NCBI RefSeq assembly: GCF_014645835.1
Contig: NZ_BMMM01000013.1
Span: 214,083 to 278,082, forward strand
DNA length: 64,000 nucleotides
Source of the DNA: Streptomyces albiflavescens
GTDB taxonomy: Bacteria; Actinomycetota; Actinomycetes; Streptomycetales; Streptomycetaceae
Reading direction: 5' to 3'
The notes under the pieces are model-generated. The model made no database searches and was not told the DNA's origin. It saw only the letters and a list, made by a program, of their open reading frames with translations. Shown one piece after another: positions 25,690-35,126 of the stretch. The translations under genes and the position numbers were made by a program. Numbering within the stretch: the stretch's first letter is position 1; each line of letters starts with the position of its first letter.

Positions 25690-25962
25690 AAAGCCCAGGT
25701 CAGCGTCGCCGCCGTCGCGCGCCGCGCGGACGTTTCCCGCACCTTCCTCTACGGCAATCGCGACGTCGGAGCCGCAGTCGCCACTGCCATGGCCGAGGCC
25801 GGAGAACGCCGCTCCCAGTTGCTCGTCCACCAGGACGACGGCGCCCAGTACGCATCGAAGGAGTGCGCGAACGTGTGCCGTGAACTCGCCGTGACCAGTT
25901 CGCGTGGGGCGATCGAAACCTCGGCGGACAACGCCGCCGCCGAATCAGTTGGTGACGCGTAG
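25690..25962 (+). pseudogene. Transposon remnant: DUF6262-like piece fused to IS3 transposase end
   Basis: One open frame reads VSVAAVARRADVSRTFLYGN, similar to the helix-turn-helix core of DUF6262 transposon proteins. It then continues as VHQDDGAQYASKECANVCRE and ETSADNAAAESV, the DDE-domain end of IS3-family transposases (usual H.D.G.QY.S...SADN...ES). The frame stops at 25960-25962. The two pieces come from different proteins, so the join is a scar. It closes the accessory set on the right. Confidence 0.6.
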
Positions 25963-26369
25963 GTACACGCACTTGAGTCACTGAGACCACTTCAGACCAG
26001 CTTCAGATGAGGCTTGACGGTTGTGTGTCGGTTGATGCTTTCCGATTCCTGGCCTGTCGTGCGGTTCTTCGTGCCGTAGGCCTTGAAGCGGGTCACCTCC
26101 TTGCTGGTGGTGCGGGCACCATCCGCCGCCGCGCGCCACATCAGGCAGCCCCGGGGCATGAGGTGAGATCCGCTGTAGCCGGGGCGGGCGCCGACACGAT
26201 CTTTAGCTGCCTCCGTCCGGGACACGACGTTGAGCAAGCCCAGGGGGCCGATCGGGCTTGTTGCGGGCAGGCAGGAGCCAGCCCGATGCGCAGGCAGCGT
26301 ATGGCCCCCTGGCCATGCTCGACCCCAGCCCGGGCAGGCCACCGGCCAAAGATCGGGCCAACGCCCCAC
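25963..26369. other. Gap without a supported gene
   Basis: About 400 bases between the transposon remnant and the zinc-ribbon gene. Open frames on both strands lack a recognisable family or start. Probably decayed mobile-element DNA. Confidence 0.35.
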
Positions 26370-26612
26370 GTGGACGGCAACGCCGTCGCCGGAGCGTTGT
26401 CGCTGGTCCTGGGCCGGGAGGCCACCACGATCGTCCTCGAGTGCGCCGAGTGCGGCGATCGGCACCGCGTCGCCGAGACCCGGGCCTACCTGCGCTGTCC
26501 CGGCATGGTGCTGCGCTGCCCAGCGTGCTCGGCGTGCGAGGTGCTGCTCGTCGACCGACCCCACCGGCTACAGCTCACGCTGATGTCGATCCGTACCTTG
26601 CAGCTGCCGTGA
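26370..26612 (+). CDS. Small zinc-ribbon protein (DUF6510-like)
   Basis: An 80-residue protein beginning VDGNAVAGALSLVLGREATT, with two Cys pairs (CAECG and CPACSAC) about 27 residues apart that would hold one zinc. This is the layout of the DUF6510 family, whose function is unknown. The GTG at 26370 is chosen because the family starts with this DGNA segment; the frame is open upstream but is not conserved-looking. No operon partner. Confidence 0.6.
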   Translation: MDGNAVAGALSLVLGREATTIVLECAECGDRHRVAETRAYLRCPGMVLRCPACSACEVLLVDRPHRLQLTLMSIRTLQLP

Positions 26613-26798
26613 CCCCCGCCCCGCCGAATGACGACCGAGAGGCGGTGGCCAAGCGGCGTGCTCGGGCCGTCCGGTCGCTGAGATGAGGACGCATCTCAAC
26701 CGATGACCTCCCCTGTGGCAAGCTCTTCGTCACACTCTCTGCTGTCAGCACCGGCGGGCCCTTTCAAACTCGTCGACGACTGAGGTCACACTCGGGGG

Positions 26799-26940
26799 AT
26801 GAAAGAGCTCAAGGGTGTTGATGCCGGGACGCCGCATGCGCAATTTCTGGCGACCGAGCACTGGAGTTTGCTGGCGACGCGGACCATGACGTGGCAGGAG
26901 ATCTTCTCGGCGGGTGCCGCACCACAACCGCACCATGGGC
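26799..26940 (+). pseudogene. Truncated N-terminus of a membrane protein
   Basis: From an ATG at 26799 the frame reads FLATEHWSLLATRTMTWQEI, a segment that resembles the cytoplasmic start of Streptomyces integral membrane proteins. The expected hydrophobic helices do not follow; the sequence turns into low-complexity Pro-rich residues. I read it as a broken gene. Confidence 0.35.
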
Positions 26941-27102
26941 CGAGGCCGCCCCGTCCGTCGTCCCCTGTCTCGGAGCCGGGCGCAGCCGCATATGCAGGCC
27001 AGTCGTCGAAGTGACTGCCGGCGAGTGCGCACGACGGCGTTCGGGAAGGTCCGGCCAGACCAAGGGGCAGTGGCGTCGGCACGGGAGGCTTCGGCAGGTG
27101 TG

Positions 27103-27471
27103 TCAGGCGGGTGGGCATCCGAACCAGTTCACCGTGCCGTTGCTGGAGGTGTAGCCCAGGCATCTGATGGTTCTGTTGTGCAGGGTCTCGGTCCGGTCGA
27201 CCCCTCCATCCAGAGTGTCCCCCTTGTAGTGGGTCTGTACGAGGGTGTCGATCTCGATGGTGTACCAGCGGCTCTTGTTGGTCGGGATGCTGCAGTCGTA
27301 GCCGGTCACGTTGCGGCTGGGATCGTTGCTCCACATGTCCTGTTCGGCACGGTCGCAGTACGCGCTGTCGCTGGCGGCGCCGGCGGCGCCGGCACCGGTG
27401 CCAAGCAGGGCCGCCGCGCCCGTGGCCACCGCCACGGTAACGCCGAGCAGGCGCTTCAGAGTGAGGTTCAT
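27103..27471 (-). CDS. Small secreted protein, unknown function
   Basis: A 122-residue protein with a clear Sec signal peptide (LKRLLGVTVAVATGAAALLG, cleavage near AGAAS). The mature part has four Cys (CDRAEQD, GYDCSI, IRCLGY, FGCPPA) that could form two disulfides. The ATG at 27471 has GGAGGG at a good distance; the open frame upstream is not secreted-protein-like. I do not recognise a family. Confidence 0.65.
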   Translation of the reverse strand: MNLTLKRLLGVTVAVATGAAALLGTGAGAAGAASDSAYCDRAEQDMWSNDPSRNVTGYDCSIPTNKSRWYTIEIDTLVQTHYKGDTLDGGVDRTETLHNRTIRCLGYTSSNGTVNWFGCPPA

Positions 27472-27810
27472 CGATTGGGCCCTCCTGCCAGGTGTGGTGA
27501 CGGCTCGGAGTCGCCATGTCACCCTGGTGTGATGGTCACACTTATCTGGGATGTCCGGCCTGGCAGCCGGCGGCGCAGTCCCCCGACCTGGTGACATCGG
27601 TGATGCCAATGCAGCAGGCCGCGGTCATACCCCCGGCCGCGGCCGGGGAACGGGCCTCGGTTGGTGCCGGGGAGCGCCGCCTCATCCCGGTCACCGCCGA
27701 CGGCCGACGAGCCCTCACGGTGTGGCGCCTTCTGGCAACTTCCCGAGCACCGCTCTGGCCGTCCGGGTCGACATCGAGCTTCCGCAGGCCTTGGCCGCCG
27801 CACCTTCGTG

Positions 27811-28086
27811 ATGCAGAGGTATGTCGGCTGCGCGAAGCTGGAAAACGACCGGGCCACGGACACCGTGGTGGGCGCGACCTTTGTCGGGTTCACCGTCCCG
27901 GACATCGCCTGCGCGGCGACCGCGGCCGTCGTCGCGCGGGTACCGCTGTCCGTGCCGTGGCAGGTCGTGCTCAGCCATCCCATGCCGAGCGCAGTCCGGC
28001 TCCGGCTGCTGGAGGCACTCCATACCCAACGTCGCGCGGAGTCGAGGCCCAGCGGGCCGCCCTGTCCGATGCCGATGCGATCGTAA
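27811..28086 (+). pseudogene. C-terminal fragment of a pyridine nucleotide-disulfide oxidoreductase
   Basis: The frame reads VVGATFVGFTVPDIACAATA and VPWQVVLSHPMPSAVRLRLL, which match the dimerisation domain of mercuric-reductase-like flavoproteins (LVGATF.G..V.EL.HAATVA...V....W..V...PT.SE..LRLLE). The FAD and NAD domains are absent. It lies just ahead of the chloroperoxidase-like gene. Confidence 0.55.
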
Positions 28087-28097
28087 GGAACCCCACC

Positions 28098-28925
28098 ATG
28101 CCTTTCATCACCACGAAGGACGGTACCGAGATCTTCTACAAGGACTGGGGCTCCGGTCAGCCGGTCGTGTTCAGCCACGGCTGGCCGCTGACCGCCGACG
28201 CGTGGGATCCCCAGGCGAAACTGGTCGTGGACAACGGCTTCCGAGCGATCGCCCACGACCGGCGCGGCGGCGGGCGCTCCGGCCAGCCCTGGGACGGAAA
28301 CGACCTCGACACCTATGCCGAGGACCTGGCGTCCCTGATCGAGACGCTGGATCTGCGGGACGTCATCCTGGTGGGCCACTCGACCGGCGGTGGGGAGGTG
28401 ACCCGCTACATGGGCCGATACGGCACCGGCCGGGTCGCCAAGGCCGTTCTGCTCGGCGCGATCCCGCCGTTGATGCTGAAGACGGCGGAGAACCCCGAGG
28501 GACTGCCGATCGAGGTCTTCGAGGAAATCCGCAACGGCGTCGCGAACGACCGCTCGCAGTACTACCAGGACCTCAGCGCGGCCTTCTACGGCGCCAACCG
28601 CCCCGGATCGACGGTGACGAAGGGCACCCGCGACGCGTTCTGGCTGTGGTCCATGTCCGTGGGCATCAAGGGCGCCTACGACTGCATCAAGGCGTTCTCC
28701 GAGACCGACCTCACCGAGGACCTCAAGCGGATCGACGTCCCCACCCTGATCATCCACGGCGACGACGATCAGATCGTCCCCATCGTGGCCTCGGGCAACA
28801 AGTCCTCGAAGCTGGTCAAGGACTCGACCTTCAAGGTCTACCAAGGCGCCCCGCACGGCCTGTCGATGGTCCCGAAGTTCGCCGACCAGTTCAACGCCGA
28901 CCTGCTGGCCTTTGCCCGCGGCTGA
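28098..28925 (+). CDS. Alpha/beta hydrolase, non-heme chloroperoxidase type
   Basis: A 275-residue hydrolase of the cofactor-free haloperoxidase/esterase group. It starts PFITTKDGTEIFYKDWGSGQ, has the oxyanion segment SHGWPL, nucleophile Ser95 in GHSTGG, acid Asp in HGDDDQIVP and catalytic His in GAPHGLS. Such enzymes act as esterases and can make peracids that halogenate in vitro. A single-gene unit; ATG at 28098 with AAGGAA upstream. Confidence 0.9.
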   Translation: MPFITTKDGTEIFYKDWGSGQPVVFSHGWPLTADAWDPQAKLVVDNGFRAIAHDRRGGGRSGQPWDGNDLDTYAEDLASLIETLDLRDVILVGHSTGGGEVTRYMGRYGTGRVAKAVLLGAIPPLMLKTAENPEGLPIEVFEEIRNGVANDRSQYYQDLSAAFYGANRPGSTVTKGTRDAFWLWSMSVGIKGAYDCIKAFSETDLTEDLKRIDVPTLIIHGDDDQIVPIVASGNKSSKLVKDSTFKVYQGAPHGLSMVPKFADQFNADLLAFARG

Positions 28926-29076
28926 CAGCGTCGTCCGACTCGGCCGAGCGACGGCCGTAGGCGAGCGCGATCCTTTGCTCGAGGCTTGTCCGCCTGGCTG
29001 CGGGGTGGCACGCGTCCGCGAGCACACAGATCTTTGAGGAACTGGGGCCGCACGTAGGGTCGAGTGTCGTAGCAAT

Positions 29077-29090
29077 GGGCCGAAGCGCCC
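29077..29090. promoter_or_regulatory. Palindromic motif GGGCC-N4-CGCCC upstream of the USP gene
   Basis: GGGCCGAAGCGCCC lies within the longer inverted repeat ATGGGC...GCCCAT (29075-29092), 84 bases before the universal stress protein start. It is one of five similar sites in the 29-40 kb island. Confidence 0.5.
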
Positions 29091-29173
29091 ATCGCAACCG
29101 TCGAATGAGGTGTGAGGCTGAAGTTGGCCCCTGTGCTGCACGGCGCGGCACCCCATGAAAGGCGGTGGGGGCG

Positions 29174-30103
29174 ATGACACTCCCTCTGGTGGTGGGCGTC
29201 GACGGCTCGGACGCGAGCCTGCTGGCGGTCGACTGGGCCGTGGACGAGGCCCTCCGGCACGGTGTCCCGCTCAGGATCGTCCATGCCTCCCCAGGGGAAC
29301 GAGACGAGGGTGCCCTGCCCTCGACCGGCTCTGGGCAGACATCCGAGCGGGTGCCGGCAGAGCACATTGTGGCCTCCGCGGCCGAACGCGCGGAGCGGCG
29401 GAACCCTGATGTGGAGGTCACCACGGACATCATCCCGGAGGAGGCCGCAGCCGCCCTCGTGAGCGAGGGCAATCATGCGTTCGCCCTGGTGACGGGGTCT
29501 CGCGGTCGCGGAATGCTCAAGGGACTGCTTCTCGGGTCGGTCGGTCCGGCCGTGGCGGCCCGGGCGCAGTGCCCCGTGATGGTGGTCCGAGGGGATCGCG
29601 CGGGAATGGCCGGTACACACGGGCGGATCCTGCTCGGCCTAGGGGACGCCGACACCTCTGCTGAGGCCCTGCGTTTCGCCTTCCGGGAGGCCGACGCGCG
29701 CGGCTGCATCCTGGACGTCGTCCGTGCCTGGGGCAGCCACGCCTACGATGCCGGCGGCGATCGAACCAGGGGCGAGGAGCCGGCACACGCTCCCGAGGAG
29801 CGAGCCTCCACGCTGCTCGATGCCCTGCTCGGCGACTCGATCGCCGACCACCCTCACGTGCGGACGCACCGTACGACGCTTGAGGGCCCGGCAGGAAAGA
29901 CCCTCGCGCACCGGTCGGCGGCTGCCGACCTCGTGATCATCGGGGCCAAGCGCTCGACGGGTCACTTCGGTCTCCAGCTCGGCGGGGTGAGCGACAGACT
30001 CCTGCACCACGCGCAGTGCCCGGTCGCAGTGGTGCCACAGAGGCCACGCCTGTCTCGACAGGACGGCCCAGAGATGCCCGGCACAGGGCGCCGACCGCTG
30101 TGA
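29174..30103 (+). CDS. Tandem-domain universal stress protein
   Basis: A 309-residue protein with two UspA domains (about 1-140 and 150-305). Each has the ATP-binding G-rich loop: GSRGRGMLKGLLLGSVG followed by CPVMVV in the first, and KRSTGHFGLQLGGVS then CPVAVV in the second. Such proteins sense ATP and energy state under hypoxia or stationary phase. ATG at 29174 is preferred to the GTG at 29165 because GGTGGGGG sits just ahead. It overlaps the GH65 gene by GTGA. Confidence 0.88.
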   Translation: MTLPLVVGVDGSDASLLAVDWAVDEALRHGVPLRIVHASPGERDEGALPSTGSGQTSERVPAEHIVASAAERAERRNPDVEVTTDIIPEEAAAALVSEGNHAFALVTGSRGRGMLKGLLLGSVGPAVAARAQCPVMVVRGDRAGMAGTHGRILLGLGDADTSAEALRFAFREADARGCILDVVRAWGSHAYDAGGDRTRGEEPAHAPEERASTLLDALLGDSIADHPHVRTHRTTLEGPAGKTLAHRSAAADLVIIGAKRSTGHFGLQLGGVSDRLLHHAQCPVAVVPQRPRLSRQDGPEMPGTGRRPL

Positions 30104-32469
30104 CGTCCTGGACCTGGGAGTACGACGGCTACGCTCCTGCGGACGAGCGTCTCAGGGAGTCGCTGTGCGCCCTCGGGAACGGTTACTTCGCCACGCGCGG
30201 CGCACTTCCCGAATGCGTCGCGGACGACGTGCACTACCCGGGCACCTATGCAGCCGGCTGCTACAACCGGCTCACCTCACACGTCGCCGGCCGCCACGTC
30301 GAGAACGAGGACATGGTCAATCTGCCGAACTGGCTGCCGCTCCGCTTCCGGCACGTCGACGGCGCATGGCTCACGCCGGACACGGCGACGGTGCTCGATC
30401 ACCGGCAGGTGCTGCATCTCGACAGGGGGCTGCTGGAGCGCTGGACGACGTACGAAGTGGCAGAGAGCGAAACAGTTGCCGTGCGCCAGCTGCGTCTGGT
30501 CCACATGGCCGATCCGCATCTCGCGGCTCTGCGCACGGAGTTCACCGCCTACGGGGAGGCCGTCGACCTTGATGTCGAGGCCGCGCTCGACGGCAGCGTC
30601 ACGAACTCAGGGGTGGCCCGCTACCAGCTGTTGGACGGCCGTCACCTCACCCACGTGCACAGTGGCACCGCCGCCCCCGACACCGTGTGGCTGCGCTGCC
30701 GTACCAGCACTTCGGACATCCGGATCGGCCTCGCATGCCGCCTGACCGCCGGCGTACCGGTGTCGGACGCGCACCTGCCGCAGCGGGCCGTACAGCGCCT
30801 GCGCATCCGCCTGGCCCCTGGACAAACGGTCGCCGTCGACAAGACCGTCGCCCTGCACACCTCCCGCGACCCCGCGATCAGCGACCCGCTGGACGCGGCC
30901 GTCGACCGGGTCGCCGCCGCGCCCGCCTTCGAAGACCTGTTGGCCTCGCACACCACGGCTTGGGCGCAGCTGTGGCGGCGGGCCGAGATCGACGTGCCGG
31001 GCGAGGCGGGGCACATCCTGCGCCTGCACCTGTTCCATGTGCTGCAGACGCTGTCCCCGCACACCGCCGACCTCGACGTGGGTGTCCCGGCTCGGGGCCT
31101 GCACGGTGAGGCCTACCGAGGGCACGTGTTCTGGGACGAGCTGTTCGTCCTGCCGTACCTCAACCTGCACCTTCCCGAGGTGTCCCGCGCCCTGCTCGAC
31201 TATCGCCACCGCCGTTTGGAGCGGGCTTGCTCGGCGGCCCGCGGCGTCGGCCGACGCGGGGCCCTCTACCCTTGGCAGAGCGGCAGCGACGGGCGTGAGG
31301 AGACCCAGCAGCTGCACCTCAACCCCCGCTCCGGACGCTGGCTACCGGACAACTCCCGGCTCCAGTGGCACGTCGGCTCGGCCATCGCCTACAACGTGTG
31401 GCAGTACTGCGAGGCCAGCGGCGACACCGACTTCCTGCACACCAAGGGCGCCGAGATGCTGCTGCAGATCGCCCGCTTCTGGGCGCACTCGGCCACCTAC
31501 GACGAGCGCCTGCGCCGGTACAGGATCCGCGGAGTGGTCGGCCCGGACGAATACCACGACGCCTATCCGGGTGCCGCTGAACCAGGCCTGGACGACAACG
31601 CCTACACCAACGTCACGGCCGCCTGGGTGCTCGCCCGCGCGCTGGAATTGCTGCGCACGCTGCCCGAACCCCGTCGGCTGGAACTCACCGAACGCACCGG
31701 GCTCGACGGCAGCGAGTTCGAGGAGTGGGAGCAGATCTCGCATGCGCTGTACGTGCCGTTCCACGACGGTGTCATCAGCCAGTTCAGCGGCTACGAGGAC
31801 CTCTCCGAGCTCGATTGGGACGGCTACCGCAAGCGGTACGACAACATCCGTCGACTGGATCGGATCCTGGAGGCGGAGGGCGACACGGTCAACCGCTACA
31901 AGGCCTCGAAGCAGGCCGACGCGCTCATGCTGGGATATCTGTTCTCGCCCTCCGAACTCCGCAGGGTCTTCGGGCAGTTGGACTACCGTCTCGATGAGGA
32001 GACGTGGCTGCGAACCGTTGACTACTACCTGAACCGGACCAGCCACGGCTCCACATTGAGTGGGCTCGTCCACGGCAGAATCCTTGCCCGCGCCCGTCGC
32101 GCGGAGGCGTGGACGTACTGCCAGGAGGCCTTGCGAGGTGACATCGCCGATCTGCAGGGCGGCACCACGGGCGAAGGCATCCACCTGGGGGCCATGGCGG
32201 GCACTCTCGACCTCGTCCAGCGGGGACTGACCGGACTGGAAACCCGCGAGGGGGCTCTCTGGCTCGATCCCGTGCCGGTGCCGGGGGTGTCGTCCTACGG
32301 GTTCGCCATCCAGTACCAGGGACATTGGGGTGTGCGGCTACGACTGCAGCACAAGCACATGCAGATCTCCGTGCCACTGTCCGACCGTCGGCCGATCGAG
32401 GTGCACTTGGCCGACCGCGTTGTCTGTGTCCCGCCAGGAGAAACAGTGCGCCTGGCGCTGCCGGGGTGA
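30100..32469 (+). CDS. GH65 family disaccharide phosphorylase/hydrolase
   Basis: A 789-residue GH65 enzyme; family members phosphorolyse maltose, trehalose, kojibiose or nigerose. The N-terminal domain starts ESLCALGNGYFATRG. The catalytic (alpha/alpha)6 domain shows FWDELFVLPYLNLHLPE, then GPDEYHD with general acid Glu484, KQADALML, and the HGSTLSG loop that binds phosphate in phosphorylases. Which sugar it uses is not visible. The GTG start overlaps the stress-protein stop, so this sugar enzyme is made with a universal stress protein, suggesting a role in mobilising stored disaccharide under stress. Confidence 0.88.
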   Translation: MTSWTWEYDGYAPADERLRESLCALGNGYFATRGALPECVADDVHYPGTYAAGCYNRLTSHVAGRHVENEDMVNLPNWLPLRFRHVDGAWLTPDTATVLDHRQVLHLDRGLLERWTTYEVAESETVAVRQLRLVHMADPHLAALRTEFTAYGEAVDLDVEAALDGSVTNSGVARYQLLDGRHLTHVHSGTAAPDTVWLRCRTSTSDIRIGLACRLTAGVPVSDAHLPQRAVQRLRIRLAPGQTVAVDKTVALHTSRDPAISDPLDAAVDRVAAAPAFEDLLASHTTAWAQLWRRAEIDVPGEAGHILRLHLFHVLQTLSPHTADLDVGVPARGLHGEAYRGHVFWDELFVLPYLNLHLPEVSRALLDYRHRRLERACSAARGVGRRGALYPWQSGSDGREETQQLHLNPRSGRWLPDNSRLQWHVGSAIAYNVWQYCEASGDTDFLHTKGAEMLLQIARFWAHSATYDERLRRYRIRGVVGPDEYHDAYPGAAEPGLDDNAYTNVTAAWVLARALELLRTLPEPRRLELTERTGLDGSEFEEWEQISHALYVPFHDGVISQFSGYEDLSELDWDGYRKRYDNIRRLDRILEAEGDTVNRYKASKQADALMLGYLFSPSELRRVFGQLDYRLDEETWLRTVDYYLNRTSHGSTLSGLVHGRILARARRAEAWTYCQEALRGDIADLQGGTTGEGIHLGAMAGTLDLVQRGLTGLETREGALWLDPVPVPGVSSYGFAIQYQGHWGVRLRLQHKHMQISVPLSDRRPIEVHLADRVVCVPPGETVRLALPG

Positions 32470-32612
32470 CAGGAGGCGGTCGGGTCACAACGACGCGGTT
32501 CCGTCATGCCGCTGGACGCTCATTTCTGGCGGCATGACGAGGTCTCGCGCACCGTGGGGACGAGGGGGTGGACCGGCCAGGCGGGCTCAGAGGCCGCAGG
32601 AGAGGTGGACAC

Positions 32613-33056
32613 ATGGACAGCAACGTCTCCGAGCGGAGAGTCGTGGTCGGTGTCGACGGGTCACCGTCCTCGGACGCTGCTCTGCGTTGGGCCGTGCGCT
32701 ACGCGGGTCTCCTCGGCGCCACCGTGGAGGCCGTGACGGCATGGGAGCTGCCGGGACTGTACGGCTGGTCGGCGCCCGCGGTGGACACGGACGTCGATGA
32801 AGACGAGGCCCGGCAGCGGATGCGGCAGGGACTGACCGACGTGCTCGGCGTGGACGCGGCCGACTCGGTACGGACCCACCTGGTGCACGGCAACGCAGCC
32901 GACGTCCTGCTGCGGGCCGCCGAAGGCGCCGAGGCTCTGGTCGTCGGCAGCCGGGGAAGGAGCGGGTTCGCACGTGCCCTCCTCGGTTCCACCAGCCAAC
33001 ACGTGTCGCAGCACGCGAGCTGCCCTGTCGTGATCGTGCGCTCCGAGACGTCGTGA
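32613..33056 (+). CDS. Universal stress protein, single domain
   Basis: A 147-residue UspA protein: VVVGVDGSPSSDAALRWAVR at the start, and GSRGRSGFARALLGSTSQHV with CPVVIVR at the end. GGAGAGG lies eight bases before the ATG at 32613; the longer frame from 32568 is Arg-rich and unlikely. A short stand-alone unit between GH65 and the response regulator. Confidence 0.9.
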   Translation: MDSNVSERRVVVGVDGSPSSDAALRWAVRYAGLLGATVEAVTAWELPGLYGWSAPAVDTDVDEDEARQRMRQGLTDVLGVDAADSVRTHLVHGNAADVLLRAAEGAEALVVGSRGRSGFARALLGSTSQHVSQHASCPVVIVRSETS

Positions 33057-33187
33057 GCCGAGGCCCGGCGATCTCGGCGTCACGCCTGTCTGGTGGCCGA
33101 CCTGGTTCAGCGGGTATGTATCGACGAGCTGGGCTTGTGGGAGCTGCCGAGTGTGATCGTTCCTCGGCCGCTGTGGCCCGGGCCGTC

Positions 33188-33889
33188 TCACCGCGCTGGT
33201 CTGTCTCTGGAGTCGTACTGCTCGACGTGGGAGGCGAGGACCGCCGCCTGGACCCGACGCTGCACGCCCAGCTTGGCCAGCAGCCGCGAGATGTGGTTCT
33301 TGACGGTCTTCTCGGACAGGTACAGCTTCTTGCCGATCTCGCGGTTGGTCAGGCCGTCGCCGATCAGGGCGAGGATGTCCCGTTCGCGCGGCGAGAGGCC
33401 CGCCAGTTCAGGCGGCAGCGAGGGGGTCTCGGCGGGGTCGGCCCGCAGGGAGCGCATGAGGCGGGCGGTCGTAGCCGGGTCCAGCATCGACTGGCCCGAG
33501 GCGACGGTGCGCACGGCTGAGACCAGGTCAGAGCCCTTGATCTGCTTCAGGACGTACCCGGAGGCGCCTGCCATGATCGCGTCGAGCAGCGCGTCTTCGT
33601 CATCGAACGAGGTCAGCATCAGACACGCCAGATCCGGCATGTGGCTCCGGAGCTCACGGCAGACCGAGATGCCGTCGCCGTCGGGGAGGCGGACATCGAG
33701 TACCGCGACGTGCGGGCGCAGTGCGGGGCCGCGGGCGAGGGCGTGCTCGGCGGTGTCCGCGTCGCCGACCACGGAGATGTCCGGTTCGGCGTCGAGCAGG
33801 TCGGTCAGGCCACGTCGCACGACCTCGTGGTCGTCCAGCAGGAACACGCGGATCGGGTCCTGTTCCGTGAAGGTGCGTGTCTCGTCCAT
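33188..33889 (-). CDS. NarL/FixJ-family response regulator (DevR/OsdR-like)
   Basis: A 233-residue regulator. The receiver domain has RVFLLDDHEVVRRG, phosphorylation site Asp65 in VLDVRLPDGDG, and VLKQIKGSDL. The C-terminal LuxR helix-turn-helix reads LSPRERDILALIGDGLTNRE followed by KTVKNHISRLLAKLGVQRR. The latter, with its neighbourhood of USP, CBS and Rv1733c-type genes, is like DosR/DevR of mycobacteria and OsdR of S. coelicolor. The probable partner kinase is the GAF histidine kinase at 37978, 4 kb away rather than adjacent. Confidence 0.9.
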   Translation of the reverse strand: MDETRTFTEQDPIRVFLLDDHEVVRRGLTDLLDAEPDISVVGDADTAEHALARGPALRPHVAVLDVRLPDGDGISVCRELRSHMPDLACLMLTSFDDEDALLDAIMAGASGYVLKQIKGSDLVSAVRTVASGQSMLDPATTARLMRSLRADPAETPSLPPELAGLSPRERDILALIGDGLTNREIGKKLYLSEKTVKNHISRLLAKLGVQRRVQAAVLASHVEQYDSRDRPAR

Positions 33890-33968
33890 GACGACCTTCC
33901 GTTCCCCGGGGGACGGACAGACTGCCGCTGCCCTCGAGGCCGATCATCGCCCGTCGCTGCCGCATGCA

Positions 33969-34643
33969 CTAGTGCCGACCGGCCCCACTCACTCCGTGGT
34001 GGTCGTGCGCGAGATCGAACGCCACGTCCACCACCCCTTCGACCGCCCGGACCAGGCGCGCGGCCACGGGGACCAGCGAGGTGTCGCGGACCCGGCCGAT
34101 GAGCGTCACGACCCCGTCGTCCACTTCCACCTGGATGGCCGAGGACGGCGGCGGGAAGAGGCACGACACGATCTCGCTGCGGACCTCCTCGGCGATGTCC
34201 TCGTCCGCGCGAAGGAAGACCTTCAGCAGGTCCGCACGGCTGACGACGCCCTCCAGTAGACCGAGGTCGTCGACAACGGGCAGCCGCTTGACCCCGGCCC
34301 GCGCCATGATCCGGGCGGCCTCGGCCAGCGTCGCGTGCGCCTGGACGGTGATCGCGGGCGAGGACATCAGGTCCCCCGCGGTGAGCGCGCCGGCCTTCGC
34401 CAGGTCGGAGGGGCGGCGCAGCCGCGTGTATGCCTTCGAGGGGTCGTCCCGGAGTTCTTCCGTGGGCAGCAGGTCGGCCTCGGAGACCACACCGACGACG
34501 CGGCCCTCGCCCTCGAGCACGGGGAGAGCGCTGACCTTCCAGTCCTGCATCATCCCCACGATCTCCTTGAAGGAGGCCCGCCTCCCGACGGCGGCGACCG
34601 TGTGCGTCATGACATCGCTGACGATCTGCGAGGTGCCGTACAT
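33969..34643 (-). CDS. CBS-pair protein with C-terminal BON domain
   Basis: A 224-residue cytoplasmic protein. Two CBS motifs (about 10-70 and 85-150) have VSALPVLEGEGRVVGVVSEA and RLPVVDDLGLLEGVVSRADL, and a BON-like domain follows (VEVDDGVVTLIGRVRDTS). CBS pairs bind adenosyl nucleotides. It is one of three paralogues in the window. ATG at 34643 has GGAG upstream; the longer open frame is not conserved-looking. Confidence 0.87.
   Translation of the reverse strand: MYGTSQIVSDVMTHTVAAVGRRASFKEIVGMMQDWKVSALPVLEGEGRVVGVVSEADLLPTEELRDDPSKAYTRLRRPSDLAKAGALTAGDLMSSPAITVQAHATLAEAARIMARAGVKRLPVVDDLGLLEGVVSRADLLKVFLRADEDIAEEVRSEIVSCLFPPPSSAIQVEVDDGVVTLIGRVRDTSLVPVAARLVRAVEGVVDVAFDLAHDHHGVSGAGRH
33972..33985. 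promoter_or_regulatory. Palindromic motif GTGCC-N4-GGCCC upstream of the response regulator
   Basis: GTGCCGACCGGCCC lies 83 bases before the response-regulator start, overlapping the 3' end of the CBS gene. One of five similar sites in the island; possible autoregulation. Confidence 0.45.
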
Positions 34644-34977
34644 GATGACTCCGTGAGCTCCTCGGCTGGACGGTCCTGCCACTTCCAGCGTGGCCCGGTC
34701 ACCAGCGGTGGGACAGGGGCCGCCTGCCCACGGGCGAGCCGTTCGGCCTCCCGCTGTGCCTGCCTGCACGAGGAATCACCGGTCGCGGCACCAGGCCCGG
34801 TCCGCGGCCACCGCCGTCGGCAGCGTCGCTGGCCGCGACGCCGGTTCTCGGCGGCCGGTGCGACAGAGACTGACGGGACATCATCGGCGGACCGTACGGA
34901 TTCGGCGGACCGTACGGACTCAACGGATATGGGGCGGGACGGATGCACCCGGAAGGGCACCTTCCGGCCGACGGCGA

Positions 34978-34991
34978 GGGCCGGTCGGCCC
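34978..34991. promoter_or_regulatory. Palindromic motif GGGCC-N4-GGCCC upstream of the ADH gene
   Basis: GGGCCGGTCGGCCC has perfect 5-base arms, 136 bases before the alcohol dehydrogenase start. It lies in the roughly 480-base divergent gap from 34644 to 35126, which otherwise holds no gene I can support. Confidence 0.5.
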
Positions 34992-35126
34992 AAGCGCAGC
35001 CCCTCGCGCAGCGCACAAGCTGAACGTGCGGGGCAATCCCGGCACCGTGCCGGAGCCCGGCCCGCGTCCTTCGTCGGACGCGCCAAGACCGGGTCCCGCA
35101 GCACACCGAAGAGGGTGAGGAGCGCC

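Noticed and set aside
28098..28925. Haloperoxidase as part of a halogenation pathway
   Set aside because: It is the cofactor-free hydrolase type, stands alone, and these enzymes do not halogenate specifically in vivo.
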